A DNA stretch of 13,166 nt. Source: Clostridiales bacterium (GTDB lineage Bacteria; Bacillota; Clostridia; Christensenellales; Aristaeellaceae). Positions 5,984 to 12,877 of this stretch are shown in pieces (position 1 is the stretch's first letter; every line of letters begins with the position of its first letter). The DNA lies in NCBI GenBank assembly GCA_019409045.1, contig DXVG01000019.1, positions 1-13,166 of the forward strand. Reading direction: 5' to 3'. The notes under the pieces were generated by a model that saw only the letters and a list, made by a program, of their open reading frames with translations, searched no databases and was not told the origin of the DNA. Made by a program: the position numbers and the translations under genes.

Positions 5984-7037
5984 ATGTGGCCCCGCCCGTC
6001 CTCCCCGCGCGAAGCTGGAGGTACCGCGCGCCCATCGTCACCAGTCCGGACACCAGCAGCGGCACATAGTAGGCGATGCCGCGCGAGAGCATCACGGCGG
6101 GGTAGAGGTACGCCGCCCCGAAGATGGCGTCGTAGAGCACCAGAAACACGCTCTCGCTGATGCCCACTGCGCCGGGCAGGGGGATCATCTCCACCGATAC
6201 GGACAGCAGCAACTGAAGCCCCATGATCTGCCAGACGCTCACGCCCTTAAGCCCCAGCGCCTCATAGACGCACCAGGGGATCAGCAGATACAGCGCGCGC
6301 TGGATCAGCACGATCACAAAGCTCTTGACCACCGGCGCGGGATGCGTGCGCATAAAGTGCGCACAGGCGTGGAAGCTGCCCAGCCAGTGGTTGAGCCTGT
6401 CCACCGCCGCCTCCGGCCGCCGGACAAGATGCATGCGCACAAGCAGCCGCAGGAACCACGAGCACAGCCGCTGCACGCTGCGCTGCGCGTACAGCGCCAG
6501 CACGATCAGCACGATGATGGCGATGTTCAGCGTCAGCCCCAGCAAAAACAGAAACCACATCGCCACGACCTGTGCGTGCAAAAAGGCGAAGTTCAGAAAG
6601 TACAAAAGGAAAAACAGCACCAACATCGCCAGCTTGTAGAGCACCGCCACCACCAGCAACACCACTGTGGATTCGGTTACCTTGTAACCATCCGAGCGCA
6701 TGAAGGCGACCTCCACGGGCTGTCCGCCGCTGGAGGAGGGCGTGATGGCGCTGAAAAAGAACTCGATCAGGTGGTACTTGAGCATGCGAAGCGGCCCCAT
6801 GCGCCGCCCCATCGCGCGAAACAGCACTGCGCAGGAGCTTCCTCCGCAGAACAGATACAGCCCCATGCACAAAAACCCCAGGGCGATCAGCCAGGGGTCG
6901 GCGCCCTTCAACGTAGAGAGCATGACCTCCACGTCGCAGTCGCGCAGAAGCCACCAGAACGTGACGCCGATGAGCACGGCGAGAAAGGCGAGCTGAAGGA
7001 CGAGGCTCCGTTTCGATTTCGCGTTCGCTTTGTTCAT
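5982..7037 (-). CDS. Polytopic flippase-like membrane protein (LPG synthase TM / UPF0104 family)
   Basis: A 351-residue integral membrane protein with hydrophobic segments spread along its length. Hallmarks of the family that includes the MprF N-terminal flippase domain and YbhN are visible: ITPSSSGGQPVEVAFMRSDG in the first half and MIPLPGAVGISESVF near the C-terminus. There is no C-terminal aminoacyl-transferase domain, so it is not a full MprF; a role in lipid or glycolipid translocation is inference. I place the start at the ATG at 7037 (MNKANAKSK), which has GAAGGA just upstream. An in-frame ATG at 7049 adds four residues but overlaps a perfect -10 hexamer and has no ribosome binding site. 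It ends inside the duplicated terminator. Confidence 0.88.
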   Translation of the reverse strand: MNKANAKSKRSLVLQLAFLAVLIGVTFWWLLRDCDVEVMLSTLKGADPWLIALGFLCMGLYLFCGGSSCAVLFRAMGRRMGPLRMLKYHLIEFFFSAITPSSSGGQPVEVAFMRSDGYKVTESTVVLLVVAVLYKLAMLVLFFLLYFLNFAFLHAQVVAMWFLFLLGLTLNIAIIVLIVLALYAQRSVQRLCSWFLRLLVRMHLVRRPEAAVDRLNHWLGSFHACAHFMRTHPAPVVKSFVIVLIQRALYLLIPWCVYEALGLKGVSVWQIMGLQLLLSVSVEMIPLPGAVGISESVFLVLYDAIFGAAYLYPAVMLSRGIAYYVPLLVSGLVTMGARYLQLRAGRTGGAT

Positions 7038-7047
7038 AGCATCCTTC

Positions 7048-7076
7048 ATTATAGCACATCCGGGGCATGCTTACAA
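7048..7076 (-). promoter_or_regulatory. Extended -10 promoter of the flippase-like gene
   Basis: On the minus strand TTGTAA (7076-7071), a 17-base spacer and TATAAT (7053-7048) preceded by TGC, an extended -10. The -10 overlaps the upstream ATG at 7049, which supports the start at 7037. Predicted transcription start is near 7041, leaving only a few leader bases before that ATG. Confidence 0.65.
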
Positions 7077-7252
7077 CGGAAAAGCGGCCTCCGCGCGCAT
7101 TTTAATCTTGCCGGATATTTCCACGCATGCGTGCGCTTTTTGCGCGCACACTATGCCCATCCGATCCGCGCGAACCAGCGCCGCCGACCGCCCCTGCGGG
7201 CAGTGCCGCGGCAAACGGCCCGCGCGACGCCCGCGAGGGAAGGTCGGTGAAA
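7077..7252. other. Unassigned intergenic stretch
   Basis: Between the flippase promoter and the left terminator copy of repeat copy 4. I see no gene with a credible start, no tRNA and no recognised RNA family. GTGCGC with GCGCAC near 7131 can form a small hairpin. A plus-strand terminator hairpin follows at 7253 although no plus-strand gene is upstream of it here, so a short transcript or a decayed gene is possible. Confidence 0.4.
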
Positions 7253-7276
7253 GGGAGCGGCCGTGCGGCCGCTCCC
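7253..7276 (+). terminator. Left copy of a 24-bp duplicated terminator hairpin
   Basis: GGGAGCGGCCG and CGGCCGCTCCC form an 11-bp stem around TG. The last C is followed directly by the first base of repeat copy 4, so this copy has no T-tract of its own. The identical 24 bases recur at 7478-7501. Confidence 0.75.
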
Positions 7277-7476
7277 CAGAGCGTTGCCAAAGTCCCCAAA
7301 CGCAAAAATCACTTCCGAAAGAGAACGAGCGGAAGTGATTTTTGCTTCCTGCGTCAGCTTCGCCTGCAAACTGCGGTCACTTACGACTGTGTAAGCTCCC
7401 TTGTTTGCAGGCTTGCTTCCTTGGCTTGCGGGCTTTCTCAACACCCTGGCAGTCTGTTGACTTTGTCAACATCCTG
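7277..7476 (+). repeat. Terminator-associated repeat element, copy 4 (200 bp, complete)
   Basis: Core 7277-7448 plus the 28-bp extension 7449-7476. The most diverged copy: the left inverted repeat is CAGAGCGTTGCCAAAGTCC. The 16-bp hairpin (7302-7345) is fully conserved. In the second hairpin the loop between CTTAC and GTAAG changes from GTCCAT to GACTGT while the stem is kept, and the outer stem lengthens to CCTGCAAAC with GTTTGCAGG. This pattern favours conservation of folding over protein coding. Flanked by a 24-bp direct duplication of a terminator hairpin. Confidence 0.88.
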
Positions 7477-7508
7477 CGGGAGCGGCCGTGCGGCCGCTCC
7501 CGCTTTTT
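7476..7508 (+). terminator. Right copy of the duplicated terminator, with T-tract
   Basis: The same 24-bp hairpin as 7253-7276 with the stem extended by GC on each side (GCGGGAGCGGCCG with CGGCCGCTCCCGC) and followed by TTTTT. This is a complete plus-strand intrinsic terminator, upstream of the promoter of the next gene. Confidence 0.8.
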
Positions 7509-7552
7509 GCACAAACTCTCCCGGAAGCCGACATACGGATTTAACCTGCGTG

Positions 7553-7561
7553 TGCTAAAAT
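7553..7561 (+). promoter_or_regulatory. Candidate extended -10 promoter for the acetyltransferase-glmM pair
   Basis: TGC-TAAAAT, with the extended TGn motif. It closely resembles the flippase promoter (TGTGCTATAAT against TGTGCTAAAAT). No good -35 is visible at 16-18 bases, as is common for extended -10 promoters. Start near 7568, with a leader of about 32 bases. Confidence 0.45.
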
Positions 7562-7599
7562 CAAAAATTAGATTCATAAGATGCAAGGGAGGGATACGC

Positions 7600-8292
7600 A
7601 TGCGCGAGCTGCTTCAGCCGGATCGCCTGTTTGACATGAGCAAGAGCATCGCCGCCTCGCTGTTTGACGGCGTGGCCTACCCCTGGGAGATACTGCCACA
7701 GATCGGCGTGTTTGTGACCAGCCTGGGCGAGACGCTCAGCGAGGAGGAATACGAGCGCCGGGGCAAGGACGTGTGGATCGCCCGGGACGCCGAGATCGCG
7801 TCCACCGCGTCCATCACGGGCCCTGTCATCATCGACCACGGCGCGCAGCTTCGGCACTGCGCGTTCATCCGCGGAAAGGCCATCATCGGCAAAAACTGCG
7901 TGGTCGGAAACTCCGTAGAGGTCAAAAACGCCATACTCTTTGACAACGCGCAGGTGCCGCACTTTAACTACGTCGGCGACAGCGTGCTCGGCTACCGCGC
8001 GCACATGGGCGCGGGCGCGGTCACTTCCAATGTAAAGAGCGACAAATCCATGGTCACCGTGCGCATGGACGACCGCGTCATCGCCACCAACCTGCGCAAG
8101 TTCGGCGCGATGCTGGGCGACTATGTGGAGATCGGCTGCAACAGCGTGCTCTGCCCGGGCGCGGTCATCGGCCGCGGCTCCACGGTCTATCCCACCAGCT
8201 GCGTGCGCGGCTTTGTGCCGGAGCACAGCGTGTACAAGGCGTCCGACCGCATCGTTCCCAAGTGGGATGAGTCCAAGAGAGACGGAAAATAG
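7600..8292 (+). CDS. GlmU C-terminal-like hexapeptide-repeat acetyltransferase
   Basis: 230 residues. From about residue 58 it shows the imperfect hexapeptide pattern of a left-handed beta-helix transferase. VPHFNYVGDSVLG (119-131) lines up with the GlmU acetyltransferase motif AGHLxYLGDAxIG, with His121 at the catalytic His363 position of E. coli GlmU; GAGAVTSN matches GAGTITCN. The nucleotidyltransferase half of GlmU, with its GxGTRM motif, is absent. The arrangement resembles the acetyltransferase domains of archaeal-type sugar-phosphate enzymes. Encoded 12 bases upstream of glmM, it probably acetylates GlcN-1-P made by GlmM; that is inference from motif and context. The start is set by AAGGGAGGG (7585-7593), six bases upstream of the ATG. 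An open frame further upstream is repeat sequence. Confidence 0.85.
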   Translation: MRELLQPDRLFDMSKSIAASLFDGVAYPWEILPQIGVFVTSLGETLSEEEYERRGKDVWIARDAEIASTASITGPVIIDHGAQLRHCAFIRGKAIIGKNCVVGNSVEVKNAILFDNAQVPHFNYVGDSVLGYRAHMGAGAVTSNVKSDKSMVTVRMDDRVIATNLRKFGAMLGDYVEIGCNSVLCPGAVIGRGSTVYPTSCVRGFVPEHSVYKASDRIVPKWDESKRDGK

Positions 8293-8304
8293 GAGGGAAG
8301 TCGC

Positions 8305-9660
8305 ATGGGAAGACTCTTTGGCACCGACGGCGTGCGCGGCATCGCCAATGAAAAGCTGAACATAGACCTCGCCATGCGCCTGGGCAGCGCCGCCGCAGAG
8401 GTGCTCTCCGGAAACCGGCGCCGCCGCCCCGTGTTCGTCGTGGGCATGGACAGCCGCATTTCCTCGGACATGCTCGCCATGGCCGTGGCCGCGGGCCTGT
8501 GCTCCGTGGGCGCGGACGTGATCATGCTCGGCCTGGTTCCCACGCCCGCCGTGGCCTTCCTCATCGGCAAGTACAAGGCCGACGCGGGCATCATGATCTC
8601 CGCCTCGCACAACCCGGCGGAGTTCAACGGCATCAAGATGTTCGGCGGCGAGGGGCTCAAGCTGCCCGACGAGCTGGAGGAGCGCATCGAAAACTACGCG
8701 CTGGGGGAGATCCCCGCGCCCGCGAACGCCGCGCCGGAGGCCATCGGCAAGGTCACATACATGGGCGACCAAGTGGTCAAGGACTATGTGGACCACCTGC
8801 TCAGCACCGTCTCTTACTCCCTCGCGGGCATGAAGATCGCGGTGGACTGTGCCAACGGCTCCGCCAGCCGCACCGCCAGGCGCCTGTTCGACGCGCTGGG
8901 CGCCGAGTGCCACATGCTCAGCGACGAGCCCGACGGCTTCAACATCAACCGCGATTGCGGCTCCACCCACATGGACGCGCTAACGGCCTATGTGGTCGAG
9001 CACGGCCTGGACGCGGGCGTGGCCTTCGACGGCGACGCGGACCGCTGCCTGATGGTGGACGAAACCGGCGCGCAGATCGACGGCGATATGATCATGGCCA
9101 TGTGCGCGCTGGACATGAAATCCCGCGGCAAGCTCAACAAGGACGCGGTAGTGGGCACCATCATGACCAATCTGGGCTTCATCAAGTTCTGCGAGCGCGA
9201 GGGCCTTCGCTTTGTGGCCACCAAGGTGGGCGACCGCTTCGTGATGGAGGAGATGCTGCTGGAGGAGTACAGCTTCGGCGGCGAGCAGTCCGGCCACCTC
9301 ATCTTCCGCGACTTCGCCTCCACGGGCGATGGTCAGCTCACCGCGATCCAGGTGCTCAGCCTCATGCGCCGCGAGGGCAAGCCCCTCTCCGCGCTGGCGT
9401 CGGTGATGACGCGCTACCCGCAGGTGATGATCAACGTCCGCGTCTCGGCGGACGGCAAGCTCCAGTTCTACACCGACCCGGACGTCAAAAAGGCCGTGGA
9501 CGACGCCAAGGCGGAGCTCGGCACGGACGGCCGCATCGTGGCGCGCATCTCCGGCACCGAGCCGCTCATCCGCGTCATGGTCGAGGGCATGGACGACGCG
9601 CACATACGCGCCGTGGCCGAGCGCGTGGCGGGCGTGGTGCGCGAGCGCCTCGGCGAGTGA
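8305..9660 (+). CDS. glmM: Phosphoglucosamine mutase
   Basis: Interconverts glucosamine-6-phosphate and glucosamine-1-phosphate for UDP-GlcNAc and peptidoglycan synthesis. 451 residues, the usual length. All four signature regions are intact: N-terminal GRLFGTDGVRG; phosphoserine loop ISASHNP with catalytic Ser101; metal loop DGDADR (242-247); sugar-binding GGEQSGH (325-331); and phosphate-binding RISGTEPLIRVMVEG (414-428). AGGAGGG overlaps the stop of the preceding acetyltransferase gene and lies 7 bases from the ATG, so the pair is an operon. A terminator follows 24 bases after the stop. Confidence 0.98.
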   Translation: MGRLFGTDGVRGIANEKLNIDLAMRLGSAAAEVLSGNRRRRPVFVVGMDSRISSDMLAMAVAAGLCSVGADVIMLGLVPTPAVAFLIGKYKADAGIMISASHNPAEFNGIKMFGGEGLKLPDELEERIENYALGEIPAPANAAPEAIGKVTYMGDQVVKDYVDHLLSTVSYSLAGMKIAVDCANGSASRTARRLFDALGAECHMLSDEPDGFNINRDCGSTHMDALTAYVVEHGLDAGVAFDGDADRCLMVDETGAQIDGDMIMAMCALDMKSRGKLNKDAVVGTIMTNLGFIKFCEREGLRFVATKVGDRFVMEEMLLEEYSFGGEQSGHLIFRDFASTGDGQLTAIQVLSLMRREGKPLSALASVMTRYPQVMINVRVSADGKLQFYTDPDVKKAVDDAKAELGTDGRIVARISGTEPLIRVMVEGMDDAHIRAVAERVAGVVRERLGE

Positions 9661-9683
9661 GCGCCCGGCTCTACAAAAAAGCG

Positions 9684-9711
9684 CGGAGGGGCGGCCTGCC
9701 CCTCCGTTTTT
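9684..9711 (+). terminator. glmM intrinsic terminator
   Basis: A perfect 9-bp stem (CGGAGGGGC with GCCCCTCCG), 5-base loop, then TTTTT. A run of six As precedes it. This one is not associated with a repeat element, so it shows what an undisturbed terminator looks like in this genome. Confidence 0.9.
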
Positions 9712-9713
9712 GC

Positions 9714-9742
9714 GTGACAAACGCGGGAAAACATGGTATGAT
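9714..9742 (+). promoter_or_regulatory. Promoter of the amidotransferase-like gene
   Basis: GTGACA (9714-9719, 5 of 6 to consensus), 17-base spacer, TATGAT (9737-9742, 5 of 6) preceded by TGG, an extended -10. It begins three bases after the glmM terminator. The predicted leader is about 110 bases. Confidence 0.65.
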
Positions 9743-9861
9743 GGACGTGGACGCGCGCTGCGAGGAGGACATGGCCAAAATCGACGCCATGCCTGCCTCG
9801 GAGGCTCCGGGCCGACCCGGACGCCTTCCGTCCCTGAACACAAGCGAAGGAGGATGCGCTC

Positions 9862-10608
9862 ATGGCAAAGAAAGTGCTGCTGGCAGGCGAGTCCTGGTCG
9901 AGCTACACGACGCACGTCAAGGGGTTTGACGCGTTCTACACCTCCGTATACGAGGAGGGCGGCAAGTGGCTGATCGAGGCGCTGGAGGCCGCCGGTTACG
10001 CGGTGGACTACCTGCCCAACCACGCGATTCCCACAAAGTTCCCCTCCACCATGGAGGAGCTGTCCGCCTACGCCTGCGTCATACTCTCCGACACAGGCTC
10101 CAACACGCTGCTTCTGCACCCGGACACGTTCGCGCGCTCCGTGCGCACGCCCAACCGCTGCGCGCTGATTCGGGACTATGTGCTCGCGGGCGGCGCGCTT
10201 TTGATGGTGGGCGGCTACATGGCCTTCTCCGGCGTGGACGCCAAGGCCAAGTACGGCCACACCGCCATTGCGGAGGTGCTGCCGGTGCGCTGCATGGAGG
10301 TCGACGACCTGATGGAGCACCCCGAGGGCGTGTATCCCAAGATGGAGCATGCGCACCCCGCGCTTCAAAACGTGCCCCGGAACTGGCCGCACTTCCTGGG
10401 CTACAACAAGACATTCGCCATCCCCGAGGGCGATGTCGTCATGACCATCGAGGGCGACCCGTTCCTCGCTTTCGGCGAGTTCGGCAAGGGCCGCTCGGCC
10501 GCCTTCACCTCCGACTGCGCGCCGCACTGGGGCCCGCCGGAGTTCGTCGGCTGGGAGGGCTATCAGCCCCTGTGGAAGGGCATCGTGGACTACATCACGC
10601 GCGCCTGA
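9862..10608 (+). CDS. Stand-alone class I amidotransferase-like (ThuA-related) protein
   Basis: 248 residues, cytosolic, no signal peptide. It opens MAKKVLLAGESW, followed by KGFDAF and EGGKWLIEALEAAGY, and has ILSDTGSNTLLLHP at about residues 74-87, GGALLMVGGYMAFSG and a C-terminal GKGRSAAFTSDCAPHWGP. This pattern fits the 'putative glutamine amidotransferase' family (GATase1-like, Pfam PF07090), related in fold to ThuA. At the expected nucleophile elbow the sequence is DTGSNT, with no G-x-C-x-G cysteine, so glutaminase activity is not supported; biochemical function is unknown. The start is fixed by AAGGAGGA (9847-9854) about 8 bases upstream. It has its own promoter and stands between the glmM and nth units. 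Confidence 0.8.
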   Translation: MAKKVLLAGESWSSYTTHVKGFDAFYTSVYEEGGKWLIEALEAAGYAVDYLPNHAIPTKFPSTMEELSAYACVILSDTGSNTLLLHPDTFARSVRTPNRCALIRDYVLAGGALLMVGGYMAFSGVDAKAKYGHTAIAEVLPVRCMEVDDLMEHPEGVYPKMEHAHPALQNVPRNWPHFLGYNKTFAIPEGDVVMTIEGDPFLAFGEFGKGRSAAFTSDCAPHWGPPEFVGWEGYQPLWKGIVDYITRA

Positions 10609-10638
10609 CATCTGCGCGCGCCGCATTCGCACAAAGGG

Positions 10639-10655
10639 CTCCCGCGCCGCGGGAG
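10639..10655 (+). other. Hairpin immediately upstream of the nth ribosome binding site
   Basis: CTCCCGC and GCGGGAG form a 7-bp stem with a GCC loop, ending one base before AAGGAGGA (10657-10664). There is no T-tract, so it is not a standard terminator. It could end or stabilise the upstream mRNA or affect nth translation; no direct evidence for either. Confidence 0.4.
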
Positions 10656-10669
10656 GAAGGAGGACGCCC

Positions 10670-11296
10670 ATGGACAGGCCGCGCGCCGAACGCGTATTGG
10701 AGGCGCTGAACACGCTCTATCCCGAGGCACGGCCGGAGCTGCGCTTTTCCAACCCCTACGAGACGCTCGTGGCCACCATACTCTCCGCCCAGTGCACCGA
10801 CAGGCGCGTCAATCAGGTGACCGAGCGGCTGTTTGCGAAGTACCCCACCGTGCAGAGCATGGCCGCGCTCACCGCCGAGGAGCTGGAGCCGCAGATCCGC
10901 GAATGCGGCCTGTACCGCAACAAGGCAAAGAACATCGTCGCCGCGTGCCGCGCAATCGTCGAACAACACGGCGGCAAGGTGCCCTCCACGCGCGCTGAGC
11001 TGATGGCGCTGCCCGGCGTCGGGCAAAAGACGGCGGGCGTGGTGCTGCTCGCGGCCTTTGGGGACGACCAGATCCCCGTAGACACCCATGTGTTCCGCGT
11101 CTCCCGGCGCATCGGCCTCGCCGACGCGTCCACCCCCGAGGACGTGGAAGCGCAGCTTCAGCAGATCATCCCCCGCGCGCAGTGGTCGCACGCGCATCAC
11201 CTGCTGATCTGGCACGGCCGCCGCGTCTGCCACGCGCGCGGCCCGGAGTGCGACCGCTGCCCGCTCAGGGCGGAATTGTGTGAAAACGGAGCGTAG
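10670..11296 (+). CDS. nth: Endonuclease III (DNA glycosylase/AP lyase)
   Basis: Base-excision repair enzyme that removes oxidised pyrimidines and cuts at the abasic site. 208 residues, close to E. coli Nth. The helix-hairpin-helix LPGVGQKTA carries catalytic Lys120, and VDTHVFRVSRR carries catalytic Asp138, the same numbers as in E. coli. The C-terminal [4Fe-4S] cysteines are Cys187, Cys194, Cys197 and Cys204. The last spacing has six intervening residues instead of the usual five. AAGGAGGA lies six bases upstream of the ATG. The gene ends three bases before obg, so nth-obg-yhbY reads as one unit. Confidence 0.97.
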   Translation: MDRPRAERVLEALNTLYPEARPELRFSNPYETLVATILSAQCTDRRVNQVTERLFAKYPTVQSMAALTAEELEPQIRECGLYRNKAKNIVAACRAIVEQHGGKVPSTRAELMALPGVGQKTAGVVLLAAFGDDQIPVDTHVFRVSRRIGLADASTPEDVEAQLQQIIPRAQWSHAHHLLIWHGRRVCHARGPECDRCPLRAELCENGA

Positions 11297-11299
11297 AAA

Positions 11300-12559
11300 A
11301 TGGCCCTGTTCGTAGACATTGTAAACATAACGGTCAAGCCCGGCGACGGCGGCAACGGCTGCGTGTCGTTCCACCGGGAGAAGTTCGTGCAGGCCGGCGG
11401 GCCGGACGGCGGCGACGGCGGCAGGGGCGGCGACGTCAAGTTCGTCGCCACCGAGCGCATGCACACGCTGATGGACTTTCGCTTCAAGCGCAAGTTCTTC
11501 GCCGAAAACGGCATGGACGGCACCGCCAACCGCCGCACGGGCAAGTCCGGCGCGGATGTGGTCGTCGAAGTGCCCGTGGGCACGGTGGTCAAGGAGCGCG
11601 CGAGTGGCCGCGTGCTTCTGGACATGCGCGAGCCGAACGTCGAGCGCACGCTCGCCCGCGGCGGCAACGGCGGCTTTGGCAACCAGCACTTCGCCACGCC
11701 CACGCGCCAGGCGCCGCAGTTTGCCAAGCCCGGCGAAAAGCGCGCGGCGGTGGAGCTGACGCTGGAGCTCAAGTCCATCGCAGACGTGGGGCTGGTCGGC
11801 TTTCCCAACGTGGGCAAGTCCACCATGCTCTCCGCCGTCACCGCGGCGCGGCCGAAGATCGCCAACTACCACTTCACCACGCTTCAGCCAAACCTCGGCA
11901 TCGTGCGCCTGGGCGAGCGCAGCTTCGTCATGGCGGACATCCCCGGGCTGGTCGAGGGCGCGAGCGAGGGCGTGGGCCTCGGGCACGATTTCCTGCGCCA
12001 CATCGAGCGCACGCGCGTGCTGATCCACGTTCTGGACATCTCCGGCAGCGAGGGCCGCGACCCGGTGGAGGACTACCGGGCCATCCTCCGGGAGCTGGAG
12101 GCCTACGGCGACCTTCGGGAGCGCCCCATGCTCGTCGCCGCCAACAAGACCGACCTTCCCGGCGCGCAGGAGAACCTCGAGCGGTTCTCTCGCGAGGTCC
12201 CCGGGGCGCGCGTGTTCCCGGTCTCGGCGGCCACGCACAGGGGCTTTGAGCCGCTTCTGCACGCCGCGGCGGACCTTCTGGACGCGCTGCCCGCGCCCGA
12301 GCCGTTCTACGAGGAGGAGCTCGAGTTGCCCGGCGAGGGCGAGGGCTTCGAGGTCGAAAAGCGCGGCGACGTCTACGCCGTGTCCGGCGCCTCGATGGAC
12401 AGGCTCATCCGCTCGGTGAACTTCTCCAGCGAGGATTCGCTCAACTACTTCCACCGCACGCTGCGCCGGTGGGGCGTGATCGACGCCCTGCGCGAGGCCG
12501 GCGCGCGGGAGGGGGACACGGTCGCCATCGGCGATATGGAATTTGACTTTGTGGACTGA
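11300..12559 (+). CDS. obg: Obg GTPase (CgtA), ribosome assembly and stress
   Basis: Essential GTPase associated with 50S ribosomal subunit maturation and stress signalling. 419 residues in three domains: glycine-rich Obg fold (about 1-158, with KPGDGGNGCVSFHREK), G domain (G1 GFPNVGKST near residue 168, switch region NYHFTTLQPNLG, G3 DIPGLVEGAS, G4 NKTD, G5 SAA) and a C-terminal OCT domain (about 350-419, VEKRGDVYAVSG to the end), typical of Gram-positive Obg proteins. The start is three bases after nth; a GGAG in the nth 3' end serves as ribosome binding site. The yhbY gene follows 18 bases later, a common obg neighbour. Confidence 0.98.
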   Translation: MALFVDIVNITVKPGDGGNGCVSFHREKFVQAGGPDGGDGGRGGDVKFVATERMHTLMDFRFKRKFFAENGMDGTANRRTGKSGADVVVEVPVGTVVKERASGRVLLDMREPNVERTLARGGNGGFGNQHFATPTRQAPQFAKPGEKRAAVELTLELKSIADVGLVGFPNVGKSTMLSAVTAARPKIANYHFTTLQPNLGIVRLGERSFVMADIPGLVEGASEGVGLGHDFLRHIERTRVLIHVLDISGSEGRDPVEDYRAILRELEAYGDLRERPMLVAANKTDLPGAQENLERFSREVPGARVFPVSAATHRGFEPLLHAAADLLDALPAPEPFYEEELELPGEGEGFEVEKRGDVYAVSGASMDRLIRSVNFSSEDSLNYFHRTLRRWGVIDALREAGAREGDTVAIGDMEFDFVD

Positions 12560-12577
12560 CCACGGGAGGTATACAGC

Positions 12578-12871
12578 ATGACCACCAGACAGAGGGCCGC
12601 GCTGCGCGCCATGGCCAACGCCATCGACCCCGTCGTGCACATCGGCAAGGATGGCATCACCGACAATCTGGTCAAGCAGACCTGGGACGCGCTGGAGGCG
12701 CGCGAGCTGATCAAGGTCACCGTGCAGAAAAACGCGCCGCTGGACGCGCGCGAGGCCTGCGCCGAGCTGTGCGAGCGCGTGCACGCGGAGCCGGTGCAGA
12801 CCATCGGCAGCCGCTTCGTCATCTACCGGCAGGCGCGGGAGAACTCCAGAATACGCCTGGAGGACCTCTAA
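12578..12871 (+). CDS. yhbY: YhbY-type RNA-binding protein
   Basis: 97 residues, a single CRS1/YhbY RNA-binding domain. The diagnostic HIGKDGITDNLVKQ (about 21-34), a GxxG-like RNA-binding loop, and the C-terminal IGSRFVIYR strand are present. Members associate with pre-50S ribosomal particles, consistent with its place directly after obg. GGGAGG lies about 9 bases before the ATG. It ends 6 bases before the convergent membrane protein gene, and its terminator lies inside that gene. Confidence 0.94.
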   Translation: MTTRQRAALRAMANAIDPVVHIGKDGITDNLVKQTWDALEARELIKVTVQKNAPLDAREACAELCERVHAEPVQTIGSRFVIYRQARENSRIRLEDL

Positions 12872-12877
12872 AGCGCG

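Noticed and set aside
4986..7476. CRISPR array or phase-variable repeat cassette
   Set aside because: The repeats are about 170-200 bp, hundreds of bases to kilobases apart, separated by real genes, with no cas genes or recombinase nearby.
7342..7599. Upstream in-frame extension of the acetyltransferase gene
   Set aside because: It runs through repeat copy 4, a terminator and the candidate promoter. The ATG at 7600 has a strong ribosome binding site and fits the domain start.
9771..9929. 52-codon plus-strand frame starting MAKIDAM, upstream of and overlapping the amidotransferase-like gene
   Set aside because: GAGGAGG is present but only two bases from its ATG, which is too close. The frame overlaps the next gene out of frame and has no recognisable sequence.
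10595..12784. Very long antisense frame over nth-obg-yhbY, and similar ones over asd-hom (223-2548), thrC (2761-3984), thrB (4017-5150) and glmM (7561-10713)
   Set aside because: Byproducts of high GC content and strong codon bias. The opposite strand carries intact, recognisable genes and these frames lack family motifs.
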